Of a stretch of DNA of 39,646 nt, positions 32,569-39,646 are shown piece after piece. Position 1 is the first letter of the stretch. Each line of letters starts with the position of its first letter. Under the pieces are notes generated by a model. The model searched no databases and was not told the origin of the DNA. It saw only the letters and a list, made by a program, of their open reading frames with translations. The stretch is from Candidatus Latescibacterota bacterium (lineage in GTDB: Bacteria > Krumholzibacteriota > Krumholzibacteriia > G020349025): positions 3,737,005-3,776,650 of the forward strand of contig CP070763.1 of the NCBI GenBank assembly GCA_020349025.1. The letters run 5' to 3'. A program made the position numbers and the translations under genes.

Positions 32569-34953
32569 ATGCGTCACGTCCCGCGTGCGCTGCTGCTCTG
32601 CATCCTCGCGGCGTCGGCGCCCACGGCCGTGGCGCAGACCTCTCGGAACACCACGCTCCTGTCGCAGCAGCACCTCTATCGGGGCTACTCCGACGTTTGG
32701 GGCTACACGGCGCAGGATGGTCGTGAACTGGCCCTCATCGGGACGACCGACGGCACCTCGATTGTCGACCTCTCGATTCCGACCCAGCCGATGGAGATCG
32801 CCTTCATCGCCGGCCCGTCGTCGATCTGGCGCGACATCAAAACGCATGCGACGTATGCGTACGTCGTCACCGAAGGGGGCGGCGGGCTCCAGATCGTCGA
32901 CCTCGAGGCGTCGCCACCGAACCTGGTTGCGACCTGGGACTCGACGTTCACATCGGCGCACAACATCGCGATCAGCGACGGCGTCGCCTATGTGGTGGGC
33001 GCAAAGAAGAACAGTCTCGCGGTCGGCGCGCGTTTCCTCAGCTTGGCGAACCCGATCGCACCGCTGGAGGTGGGTGCGTTCACGAGCTGGTATATCCACG
33101 ATTGCGTCGTGCGCAGCGACACGATGTTCGCGGCAGCGATCAACAACGACTTCCTGGGGATCGTGGACGTGAATGACAAATCCGCCCCGGCGGTCGTGAC
33201 GACGTTCACGTGGCCGGGAAGCAACGCCCACAACTGCGACGTCACGAGCGACGGCCGCTACGTTCTGACCGCCGACGAGGCCGTCGGAGGTGATCTCCAC
33301 ATCTTCGACATCTCCGATCTGGGCAACGTGCGCCAGGTTTCCACCTGGAGTGCAAACCCGGACGCCATCATCCACAACGTGCTCATTCAGGGAGATCTCG
33401 CGTACGTTTCCTACTACACGGAAGGCGTTCGGATCGTCGACATCGCGGTGCCCGAGGCCCCGGTAGAGGTGGGGTTCTACGATACGTTTCCAGGCGTCTC
33501 TGGAGGCTTCAACGGGGTCTGGGGTGTCTACCCGTACGCAGCCTCCGGTGTCATCTACGCCTCGGATCGCGGCACTGGTCTGTACGCCATCGATTACTCG
33601 AACAGCGACGGCGCCGTCCAGGGCACGGTGCACGACGTCGACAGCGGCAGCCCGATCGCCGCCGCCGTGGTGCAGATCGTCGGCGGCCCGCAGGCGGTTG
33701 CGACCGCCAGCGGCTTCTACAAGATCTACGCAGCGCCCGGCGACTACAACGTCGTCGTTTCGAGCTACGGCTTCGAACCCGATTCCACCGGCGTTGTGCT
33801 GGTCGCGGACAGTGCTGTCGTGCACGACGTCTCATTGCAGCGGCTGCCGAGTAGCCGGGTCGGCGGCATGGTCACCCGGGCGGGCGATTCGAGTGCGATC
33901 GAGCAGGCGAGCCTGCTGCTGCAGGGGACGCCGCTGCTGCAATCGAGCGATGGCGCGGGGACCTACGAGTTCGCCCACGTTCCCCACGGCGTCTACACGC
34001 TGCGCGTGTCTCGTTTTGGTTTCGCGCCCCAGGCGCGCACGATCAGCGTCACCGTCTTCGATCCGCTCCTGGCCCTGACGTACGATTTCGAGCTCGTGGC
34101 CGCTGCCAGCGCCGAGGACTTCGAATCGGGGACGGCGGGTTGGGTCTCGGGCTCACCGCAGGACACGGCCACGGGAGGCGCTTGGGTGTGGGGCGTTCCC
34201 GTGGGCAGCGGCGGGGGAGAGGTGCAGCCCGGTACAGATCACACCGTGGCCCCCGGCGCTGCCTGCTGGGTGAGCGCAAACGCGATCTCGGAAACGTCGC
34301 CGATCACGAGCGCGGACGTGGATGGCGGCTACACGACGCTCACCTCACCCGTGTTCGACGTCGCCAGCATCGTCAATCCGCACATCAGCTACTGGCGTTG
34401 GTTCTCCAACGATCGTGGATCGGTACCGGGTCCGCCGGATACGCTGCGCGTCGACATCAGCAACAACGCTGGCATCGACTGGGTGCCCGTGGAGCGCGTC
34501 GTCGAGTCCGCTGCGTGGACCGAGGTGGTGTTTCGCGTCGGCGATGTCGTCGCCCCCACGAGCCTGATGCGGCTTCGCTTCGTGGCCGAAGATCTCGGCA
34601 CGGAGTCGGTGGTCGAGGTCGCTCTCGACGACGTCATGGCATTCGATGCCACGACGACGGATCTGCTTCCAGGGGCGGTCCCGACGCAGCTCTATCCGCC
34701 GACGCCGAACCCCTTCAATCCGAGCACGCAGGTGCGCTTTCAGCTGCAACGGGCGGGTCGTGTCGAGCTGTTGGTCTTCGACGTGCGTGGTCGTGTCGTC
34801 CGCACCCTGGCGCGCGGGCACCTCGGCGCCGGTGTGCACGAGCGTTCATGGGAGGGCCGCAGCCGCGAGGGGCAGCTGGCGAGCGGCACCTACTGGATCC
34901 GGCTGCACGCCGACGGCGGCGCGCACGTGCGCCGCGCGATTCTCCTCAAGTAG
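32569..34953 (+). CDS. Secreted LVIVD-repeat (choice-of-anchor B) protein with C-terminal FlgD/T9SS-like sorting domain
   Basis: 794 aa from ATG 32569 (GGAAGG upstream). Signal peptide 1-22 (ALLLCILAASAPTAVAQ). Residues ~30-340 form a propeller of LVIVD-type repeats (GTSIVDLSIPTQPMEIAFI, GLQIVDLEASPPNLVATW, LGIVDVNDKSAPAVVTTF, VRIVDIAVPEAPVEVGFY). Two carboxypeptidase-regulatory-like beta-sandwiches follow (~346-425 and ~429-505), then a jelly-roll-like domain (~515-695: EDFESGTAGWVSGS, ISYWRWFSND) as in choice-of-anchor J or MAM-type modules. From ~704 (LYPPTPNPFNPSTQVRFQL ... ASGTYWIRLHADGG) comes a FlgD Ig-like domain used as a sorting signal in FCB-group secretion. Probably a cell-surface or secreted binding protein; the ligand is unknown. 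Confidence 0.88.
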   Translation: MRHVPRALLLCILAASAPTAVAQTSRNTTLLSQQHLYRGYSDVWGYTAQDGRELALIGTTDGTSIVDLSIPTQPMEIAFIAGPSSIWRDIKTHATYAYVVTEGGGGLQIVDLEASPPNLVATWDSTFTSAHNIAISDGVAYVVGAKKNSLAVGARFLSLANPIAPLEVGAFTSWYIHDCVVRSDTMFAAAINNDFLGIVDVNDKSAPAVVTTFTWPGSNAHNCDVTSDGRYVLTADEAVGGDLHIFDISDLGNVRQVSTWSANPDAIIHNVLIQGDLAYVSYYTEGVRIVDIAVPEAPVEVGFYDTFPGVSGGFNGVWGVYPYAASGVIYASDRGTGLYAIDYSNSDGAVQGTVHDVDSGSPIAAAVVQIVGGPQAVATASGFYKIYAAPGDYNVVVSSYGFEPDSTGVVLVADSAVVHDVSLQRLPSSRVGGMVTRAGDSSAIEQASLLLQGTPLLQSSDGAGTYEFAHVPHGVYTLRVSRFGFAPQARTISVTVFDPLLALTYDFELVAAASAEDFESGTAGWVSGSPQDTATGGAWVWGVPVGSGGGEVQPGTDHTVAPGAACWVSANAISETSPITSADVDGGYTTLTSPVFDVASIVNPHISYWRWFSNDRGSVPGPPDTLRVDISNNAGIDWVPVERVVESAAWTEVVFRVGDVVAPTSLMRLRFVAEDLGTESVVEVALDDVMAFDATTTDLLPGAVPTQLYPPTPNPFNPSTQVRFQLQRAGRVELLVFDVRGRVVRTLARGHLGAGVHERSWEGRSREGQLASGTYWIRLHADGGAHVRRAILLK

Positions 34954-35025
34954 GAGCTTCGACGCCTGGCGCGAGGCAGGCCGGCGAACGCGCTCCGGTT
35001 GGCTGCAAAACACACAGGGAACGCG

Positions 35026-37167
35026 TCAGCCGGGTGGCCGATCCCGCGGCTGGGGCGCCCGCGGCTCGGTGTCCTCGAAGCCGGTGAAGGCACCGTCCGA
35101 CTCGTAGTCGAGGGCACGCAGCGTGTGCAGATCGCATTCGCGACGGGGTCGCGATTGCTTCGTGAAGAGCTCCGACTGGACGTTGGGGCAGTGCGGCGTG
35201 GCGAGCTTGCCCGAATCGGTGCAGACGCTCTCCGAGAGGATCCCGCCCGGTTCGTTGAAGGCTTGCGCCGTGCGAGTGGCGTAGTGGCCGCGCATGATGT
35301 CCGCCCAAGGAGGCAGACCGATCAGTGCGCCCGGTAGCCCGATGGAGCGACGCTCGTCGTATCCGCCCCAAACGCCCACGACGAGATCGGGAGTGAAGCC
35401 GACGAACCAGCCATCCGCCGTATCGTCGGTCGTGCCGGTCTTGCCTGCGGCCGGGATGGTCAACCCGTAGAGCACACGCGCGTTCCGGCCCGTTCCCCAA
35501 TCGACCACCGACTGCAGCATGTGGGTCACGATGTATGCCACCTGGGGAGAGAGCGCTTCCTCGTGATACGGCTGGGCGCGCTCGAGGACCTTGCCGAAGC
35601 GGTCCTCGATCTTCTCGATGTACCAGGGGCGCGAGTAGATCCCGCCGTTGGCGAGCGTCGCGAAGGCGGAGGTGAGCTCGAGAAGCGTGGTCTCGGAGGT
35701 TCCCAGCGCCAGCGAGAGTACCGGCTCGAGACGACTCCGAATCCCCATGCGATGCGCCGCCTGCATCACCTTCTCGGTGCCGATTTGCGCCTGCAGCTTG
35801 ATCGCGGGGATGTTGAGCGAACGTGCGAGCGCGTAGCGCAAGGAGACGGGACCGTTGAAGGTCTTCTCGTAGTTCTGTGGTTTCCACAAGCCACGGCCCC
35901 CACCCATCTCCATCACCAGAGGGGTGTCGAGGATGATGTCGGAGGGACGGCTTCCCGCTTGAATGGCGGCGGTATACACGATCGGCTTGAAGCAGGAGCC
36001 AGGCTGGCGGCGTGCCTGGACGGCGCGGTTGAAACGACTCTCCGAGAAACTGCGCCCGCCCACCATGGCCAGGATGCGTCCCGTACGCGGGTCGAGCGCC
36101 ACGGCGGCACCCTGGAGGTACTGCGGCTCCTCTTCGCTGACGCTCGCGAGCGTGTCGCGCGCGAATGGCAGCTGGCGCGTGCGTTCCAGTTCGCGGATGC
36201 GAGCCTCCACGGCCGCCTCGGCCGATCGCTGCAGCTCGAGGTCGAGCGTCGTGTACACGCGCAGCTCGCCGCTATAGAGCTCATCGACGCCGTACTCCGC
36301 TTCCAGGTACTTGCGAACCTCCTCGACGAAGTAGGCGCCAACCGGATCGTCGCTCCCCGGGGGGCGCGTCTCCAGTGGCGTCTGCACGAGGCTGTCGAAG
36401 TCGGCGCTCGCGACCAGACCGTGGTCGCGCATCGTGCGCAGGACGAGGTTGCGACGCTGCACGGCGCGCTCCGGGTTGCGCAGGGGGGAGTAGTTGCTCG
36501 GGTTCTTCGGCAGCCCTGCGAGGGTCGCGCTCTCCACCAGCGTGAGATCGCGGACCGACTTGCCGAAGTAGGTGCGCGCGGCGGCTTCGATTCCATGCGC
36601 ACCCTCGCCGAAGTAGATCTCGTTCAGATACATGCGGAAGATCTCGTCTTTGGTGTACGTGCGCTCGATGCGCAGCGTCAGCATCGCTTCCCTGACCTTG
36701 CGCGTCAGTGTCTGCTCGTGTGATTCCAGAATCAGGTTGCGAGCGAGCTGTTGCGTCAGCGTGCTCGCTCCCTGCTCGCCCCAGCCATGGCGCAGGTTGG
36801 CGAGGATCGCGCGCGCCAGGCTCCAAAGGTCGATGCCCCAGTGGCTGTAGAAACGCCAATCCTCGACCGAGAGCACGGCCACCTTGAGCTCGTCGGGGAC
36901 GTCGTCCAGCCGCACGTTGACGCGCTTCTCGCGGTAGAAGGAGTGGAGTGTGTCGCCGGCGGCGGAGAGCACGAGCGTGCCGCCGACGGGACGCGCGTCC
37001 TCGAGCGCCGTGAGGGAGGGAAGGTCCGAGCCCAGCGTTCGGTACGTCGCCCACAGCATCCCCGCACCGAGTGCCAGGGCGGCGAGCGTCGTCACCAGCG
37101 TCAGACGCACCAGGCGCGGCGCGTTCCGCCCCAGCCAGACGCGAATCTGCTGTCCTCGTGACTTCAT
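35026..37167 (-). CDS. mrcA: Class A penicillin-binding protein 1A (transglycosylase/transpeptidase)
   Basis: 713 aa from ATG 37167, preferred over ATG 37203 because GAGGTG lies 9 nt upstream only for the former. Bifunctional peptidoglycan polymerase and cross-linker. Short cytoplasmic basic segment, membrane helix ~18-40, GT51 transglycosylase with catalytic Glu102 ([14 protein letters not shown]), [26 protein letters not shown] and [16 protein letters not shown]. Transpeptidase has Ser391-x-x-Lys394 (PGSCFKP), Ser450-Leu-Asn452 and Lys576-Thr-Gly578 ([17 protein letters not shown]). The C-terminal tail is Pro/Arg-rich. It converges with the LVIVD gene (72-nt gap) and diverges from tyrS. Confidence 0.96.
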   Translation of the reverse strand: MKSRGQQIRVWLGRNAPRLVRLTLVTTLAALALGAGMLWATYRTLGSDLPSLTALEDARPVGGTLVLSAAGDTLHSFYREKRVNVRLDDVPDELKVAVLSVEDWRFYSHWGIDLWSLARAILANLRHGWGEQGASTLTQQLARNLILESHEQTLTRKVREAMLTLRIERTYTKDEIFRMYLNEIYFGEGAHGIEAAARTYFGKSVRDLTLVESATLAGLPKNPSNYSPLRNPERAVQRRNLVLRTMRDHGLVASADFDSLVQTPLETRPPGSDDPVGAYFVEEVRKYLEAEYGVDELYSGELRVYTTLDLELQRSAEAAVEARIRELERTRQLPFARDTLASVSEEEPQYLQGAAVALDPRTGRILAMVGGRSFSESRFNRAVQARRQPGSCFKPIVYTAAIQAGSRPSDIILDTPLVMEMGGGRGLWKPQNYEKTFNGPVSLRYALARSLNIPAIKLQAQIGTEKVMQAAHRMGIRSRLEPVLSLALGTSETTLLELTSAFATLANGGIYSRPWYIEKIEDRFGKVLERAQPYHEEALSPQVAYIVTHMLQSVVDWGTGRNARVLYGLTIPAAGKTGTTDDTADGWFVGFTPDLVVGVWGGYDERRSIGLPGALIGLPPWADIMRGHYATRTAQAFNEPGGILSESVCTDSGKLATPHCPNVQSELFTKQSRPRRECDLHTLRALDYESDGAFTGFEDTEPRAPQPRDRPPG

Positions 37168-37378
37168 GTCGTTCGTCACCTCGTCCTGCGTCGCTGCGGC
37201 CATGCGACCGTGGGTTGGTACCCGGGCGATGCTCCACCATTCCCGTCGACGCCGGCCTCGGCGTCAAGCCCGTTGTGATGCGGCCCGCCCCGGTGTGGCT
37301 TCATCGCCACATCAGCCGAGCGCCGCGTGTACCTGCAGACACGATGGCGCGCCGCGCTGCGAGCCCCCGGAGGCGACG

Positions 37379-37407
37379 TTGACGCTCGGCGAGACCGTTG
37401 CTAGCAT
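37379..37407 (+). promoter_or_regulatory. tyrS: Sigma70-like promoter of tyrS
   Basis: TTGACG (37379-37384), 17 nt spacer, TAGCAT (37402-37407). The upstream in-frame ATG at 37406 falls inside the -10 element, so it cannot be the tyrS start on this transcript. Transcription would begin near 37414, about 58 nt before the chosen start. Confidence 0.5.
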
Positions 37408-37471
37408 GCCGCTTCCAGTGCACCCCGCCTTGGCCAACGTGAGCGGACGCGGCAGCACGCAGGAGCCCGCG

Positions 37472-38701
37472 GTGATCGCACCCCAAGAACAGCTACGCAT
37501 CTTGCGCCGGGGAGTCGAGGAGATCATTCCTGTCGACGAGCTCGAGCGCAAGCTGGAGCGCTCCTGTGCCACCGGCAAGCCCCTGGTCGTCAAAGAGGGT
37601 TTCGATGCCACCGCTCCGGAGCTCCACCTCGGGCACACGATCACGATTCGCAAGTTGCGTGACTTTCAGCGTCTGGGGCACGAGGTCGTCTTCCTGATCG
37701 GGGACTTCACCGGGATGATCGGCGACCCGTCCGGACGCTCGGAAATCCGCAAGCGCATGAGCCGTGAGGAGGTGCTCGAGAACGCCGAGACCTACCAGAC
37801 GCAGGTCTTCAAGATCCTCGACCCGGAGAAGACGCGCGTGGAGTTCAACTCCACCTGGTGCGACCCGCTCCGCTTCGCCGAGGTTCTCGAGCTCACCAGC
37901 CACTACACCGTGGCGCGTCTTCTCGAGCGCGACGACTTCCGCAAGCGCTACGAGGCGCAGAAGCCGATCAGCCTCCTGGAGTTCATGTACCCGCTGGTCC
38001 AGGGCTACGACTCGGTGGCGCTGCGTGCGGACGTCGAGCTCGGTGGCACCGACCAGAAGTTCAACCTCCTGGTGGCGCGGCAGATCCAGCGCGAGTATGG
38101 GCAGGAGCCGGAGGTCGTGATGACCATGCCGCTCCTGCCGGGGACGGACGGCGTCGAGAAGATGAGCAAGAGCCTCGGAAACCACATCGGCATCGACGAG
38201 CCGCCGCAGGAGGTCTTCGGCAAGGTGATGTCGATTCCAGACTCCTTGTTGGAGACGTATCTTCTTCTCGTCACGGATCTTTCGGAGGCCGAGGTAGAGC
38301 AGCGCGTGCGTGGGGTGGTGTCGGGGGCGGTGAATCCGTCGAAGGTGAAGCGGGAGCTTGGGCGCGACGTGGTGCGCCAATACCACGGTGCCGCTGCGGC
38401 GGACGAGGCGGAGGCTGCGTTCGACCGCATCTTCGTCGAGCGGCGAACGCCAGAGGAGATGCCGGAGTTGCGCGTGGCGACGGGCTCGGAACGGCTGATC
38501 GACTGCATGGTGCGCGGCGAGCTCGCGGCGAGCCTCGGGGAAGCGCGACGTCTGGTGCGCCAGGGGGCGGTGCAGCTGGATGGGGAGCGTGTCCAAGACG
38601 AGGGCCTGCTTCTGCGAGGTGCCGCCGGGGAGTCCCGGACCCTGAGGGTTGGAAAGCGCCGCTTTGCAAGGCTTCGTTTTGCGGCCGGGGAGCGGGGTTG
38701 A
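37472..38701 (+). CDS. tyrS: Tyrosyl-tRNA synthetase
   Basis: 409 aa from GTG 37472, supported by AGGAG (37461-37465) 6 nt upstream and by the start of family similarity ([23 protein letters not shown]); the longer ATG 37406 version lacks a ribosome binding site and overlaps the promoter. Class I synthetase: HLGH at 52-55 (the HIGH motif), [22 protein letters not shown] for tyrosine and tRNA, KMSKS at 230-234, and a C-terminal S4 RNA-binding domain ([33 protein letters not shown]). Length fits the ~400 aa bacterial TyrZ-like type. Last protein gene before the rRNA operon. Confidence 0.96.
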   Translation: MIAPQEQLRILRRGVEEIIPVDELERKLERSCATGKPLVVKEGFDATAPELHLGHTITIRKLRDFQRLGHEVVFLIGDFTGMIGDPSGRSEIRKRMSREEVLENAETYQTQVFKILDPEKTRVEFNSTWCDPLRFAEVLELTSHYTVARLLERDDFRKRYEAQKPISLLEFMYPLVQGYDSVALRADVELGGTDQKFNLLVARQIQREYGQEPEVVMTMPLLPGTDGVEKMSKSLGNHIGIDEPPQEVFGKVMSIPDSLLETYLLLVTDLSEAEVEQRVRGVVSGAVNPSKVKRELGRDVVRQYHGAAAADEAEAAFDRIFVERRTPEEMPELRVATGSERLIDCMVRGELAASLGEARRLVRQGAVQLDGERVQDEGLLLRGAAGESRTLRVGKRRFARLRFAAGERG

Positions 38702-38765
38702 GCGGCCCCACTGCGCAGCGCGAGACCCGGTCCGGAGGAGCGACAGCGCGCGTGTCCTTTCCCGC

Positions 38766-38795
38766 TTGACATCTCGTACCGACCCTCTCTATTGT
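38766..38795 (+). promoter_or_regulatory. rrn promoter P1 candidate
   Basis: TTGACA (38766-38771, consensus -35), 18 nt spacer, TATTGT (38790-38795). About 470 nt before the 16S gene. Confidence 0.5.
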
Positions 38796-39046
38796 GCGGC
38801 TCGCTGCACGGCGCCCTTGCGCGCCTGTGGGGTGGAACGTCTTCACTGCGACGACGGGCGGATCCGAATGCCCTCCGGTCTGCAGGCGGAGGCGCGCGAT
38901 CTGGCCTGAACCCGATAGAACTCCGGGGTGGGCTACGCCGCGAGGTGGCTGGGGCGGTTGTTGTGCCCTCGGCTCGCGCGTGCGAGCACACTCCCGAGAT
39001 CGCCCTCCATCGGGGGGTTGGGTCAGGCTGGGGCGCGTGGAGGGGA

Positions 39047-39075
39047 TTGACAGTTCCCACCACCCGGTCTACCAT
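39047..39075 (+). promoter_or_regulatory. rrn promoter P2 candidate
   Basis: TTGACA (39047-39052, consensus -35), 17 nt spacer, TACCAT (39070-39075). About 190 nt before the 16S gene and ~33 nt before boxA, the expected order for a ribosomal operon. Confidence 0.6.
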
Positions 39076-39107
39076 GGTCGGTTGGCCGCCCGTCGAGGCG
39101 CGCCTGC

Positions 39108-39122
39108 GCGTTCTTTGAAAAC
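39108..39122 (+). promoter_or_regulatory. boxA-like antitermination site in the rRNA leader
   Basis: GCGTTCTTTGAAAAC resembles boxA (TGCTCTTTAACAA), bound by NusB-S10 to prevent premature termination of rRNA transcription. The element lies between P2 and the 16S gene, as in other rrn leaders. Confidence 0.6.
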
Positions 39123-39169
39123 TGAATAGCGTACGATGGTTCGTTGTCGATTCTTTGCGTTTCGGACGT

Positions 39170-39219
39170 CGTGGGAACCCACGGCGTTTCCCGGATCCAC
39201 TGGATCAACAGAATCCAGT
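39170..39219 (+). other. Two leader hairpins upstream of 16S rRNA
   Basis: CGTGGG-AA-CCCACG (39170-39183) and ACTGGAT-caacaga-ATCCAGT (39199-39219) are perfect inverted repeats in the pre-16S leader. They are likely folding or processing elements of the precursor; pairing with the 16S 3' flank cannot be tested because that lies outside the window. Confidence 0.45.
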
Positions 39220-39264
39220 CAACCCTCTTCGGGTCTCGCTTCGGTGAAGCCCAAAAGAGAGTTC

Positions 39265-39646
39265 ACAACGGAGAGTTTGATCCTGGCTCAGAACGAACGC
39301 TGGCGGCGTGGATTAGGCATGCAAGTCGGACGTGAAAGGGGAGCTTCGGTTCCCTCAGTAAAGTGGCAAACGGGTGAGTAACGCGTGAAGAACCTGCCCG
39401 GAAGTGGGGGATAACATCTCTAACGGGGTGCTAATACCGCATGTGCATGCGAGATCGCATGGTCTTGTGTGCAAAGGTGGCCTCTGCTTGCAAGCTACCG
39501 CTTCCGGATGGCTTTGCGTCCCATTAGCTTGTTGGTGGGGTTACGGCCTACCAAGGCGACGATGGGTAGCTGGTCTGAGAGGATGGTCAGCCACACTGGG
39601 ACTGAGATACGGCCCAGACTCCTACGGGAGGCAGCAGTCGAGAGGC
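39265..39646 (+). rRNA. rrs: 16S ribosomal RNA, 5' portion (runs off the window)
   Basis: The universal 5' region AGAGTTTGATCCTGGCTCAG-like sequence begins at 39272; by alignment with E. coli numbering (position 8) the mature 5' end is near 39265. Further landmarks are the GGATTAGGCATGCAAGTCGG segment, GGGTGAGTAACGCGTG, GGGATAACA, CTAATACCGCATG, the GGTCTGAGAGGATG helix and ACTCCTACGGGAGGC close to the end, corresponding to ~E. coli 338-352. About the first quarter of the gene is present. The sequence after GCAGCAG reads TCGAGAGGC instead of the common TGGGGAAT. Confidence 0.97.

Larger units (their letters stand above)
38702..39264. other. rRNA operon upstream region and 16S leader
   Basis: 563 nt between tyrS and 16S rRNA. 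No protein gene or tRNA is supported; open frames here lack ribosome binding sites and run into the rRNA. It contains two tandem promoter-like elements, a boxA sequence and leader hairpins (listed separately). Confidence 0.7.

Noticed and set aside
37406..37471. Upstream ATG for tyrS
   Set aside because: It lies within the predicted -10 element, has no ribosome binding site and adds residues not similar to the family.
38792..39129. Open frames of about 110 codons upstream of 16S rRNA
   Set aside because: They overlap the rrn promoters and boxA, lack ribosome binding sites and show no domain.
39136..39381. Open frame running into the 16S gene
   Set aside because: It is translated rRNA leader and rRNA sequence.

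Overview
The window is GC-rich chromosomal DNA from a Gram-negative (diderm) bacterium. It carries Kdo (LPS core) genes, a beta-barrel outer-membrane protein fragment, a periplasm-facing DegS-like protease and a class A penicillin-binding protein. The C-terminal FlgD/T9SS-type sorting-like domain (LYPPTPNPFNP motif) on a secreted LVIVD-repeat protein, the many GTG/TTG starts and the partial 16S rRNA point to an uncultured lineage of the FCB/candidate-phylum type (Eisenbacteria, Krumholzibacteria, Latescibacteria or similar). I cannot place it more exactly by reading. There is no sign of mobile elements, CRISPR or phage: this is a gene-dense, mostly core-metabolism segment. Almost everything reads left to right; only the HEAT/cyclophilin gene and the PBP gene are on the minus strand.

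Layout. 1-2567: end of a barrel protein, then a minus-strand HEAT-repeat/cyclophilin fusion with its own promoter. 2711-7223: asd, an orphan ecfT, truA, a small transaldolase/fructose-6-P aldolase and a membrane-anchored HtrA protease. 7306-13814: tightly overlapping purine operon purB-purL-purQ-(tandem purS)-purF. 13815-14532: long leader without a clear gene except a possible short upstream ORF overlapping rng. 14533-17032: rng-rplU-rpmA, closed by a strong hairpin. 17116-22603: secreted hypothetical, kdsB, pyrG, kdsA, kdsD (Kdo and CTP supply). 22695-24605: ECF sigma factor, membrane anti-sigma factor with Cys/His-rich periplasmic part, and a secreted partner. 24883-27066: YhaM-like exonuclease and alanine racemase. 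27136-31546: pyrimidine-nucleoside/sugar-phosphate catabolic operon deoB-cdd-rpiB-deoC-pdp. 31586-34953: proline dehydrogenase and a large secreted mosaic protein. 35026-38701: class A PBP (minus) divergent from tyrS. 38702-39646: ribosomal RNA promoter region (two sigma70-like promoters, boxA, leader hairpins) and the first ~380 nt of 16S rRNA.

The most interesting region is 27136-31546. Its enzymes form a closed route from cytidine, uridine and deoxynucleosides to pentose phosphates, acetaldehyde and glyceraldehyde-3-P. Both the RpiB-like and DeoC proteins carry extra N-terminal helices. The one on DeoC looks like a bacterial-microcompartment encapsulation peptide and is followed by a Cys/His cluster. 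This suggests a sugar-phosphate-utilising (SPU-type) microcompartment whose shell genes lie outside this window. The RpiB-like protein also has Asp where the family usually has its catalytic Cys. Other notable points are a fused tandem PurS (resembling the N-terminal region of large-type PurL), a Cys/His-rich anti-sigma factor, an EcfT without its ATPases beside truA, and an SD-less rng start preceded by an overlapping small ORF with a good ribosome binding site.
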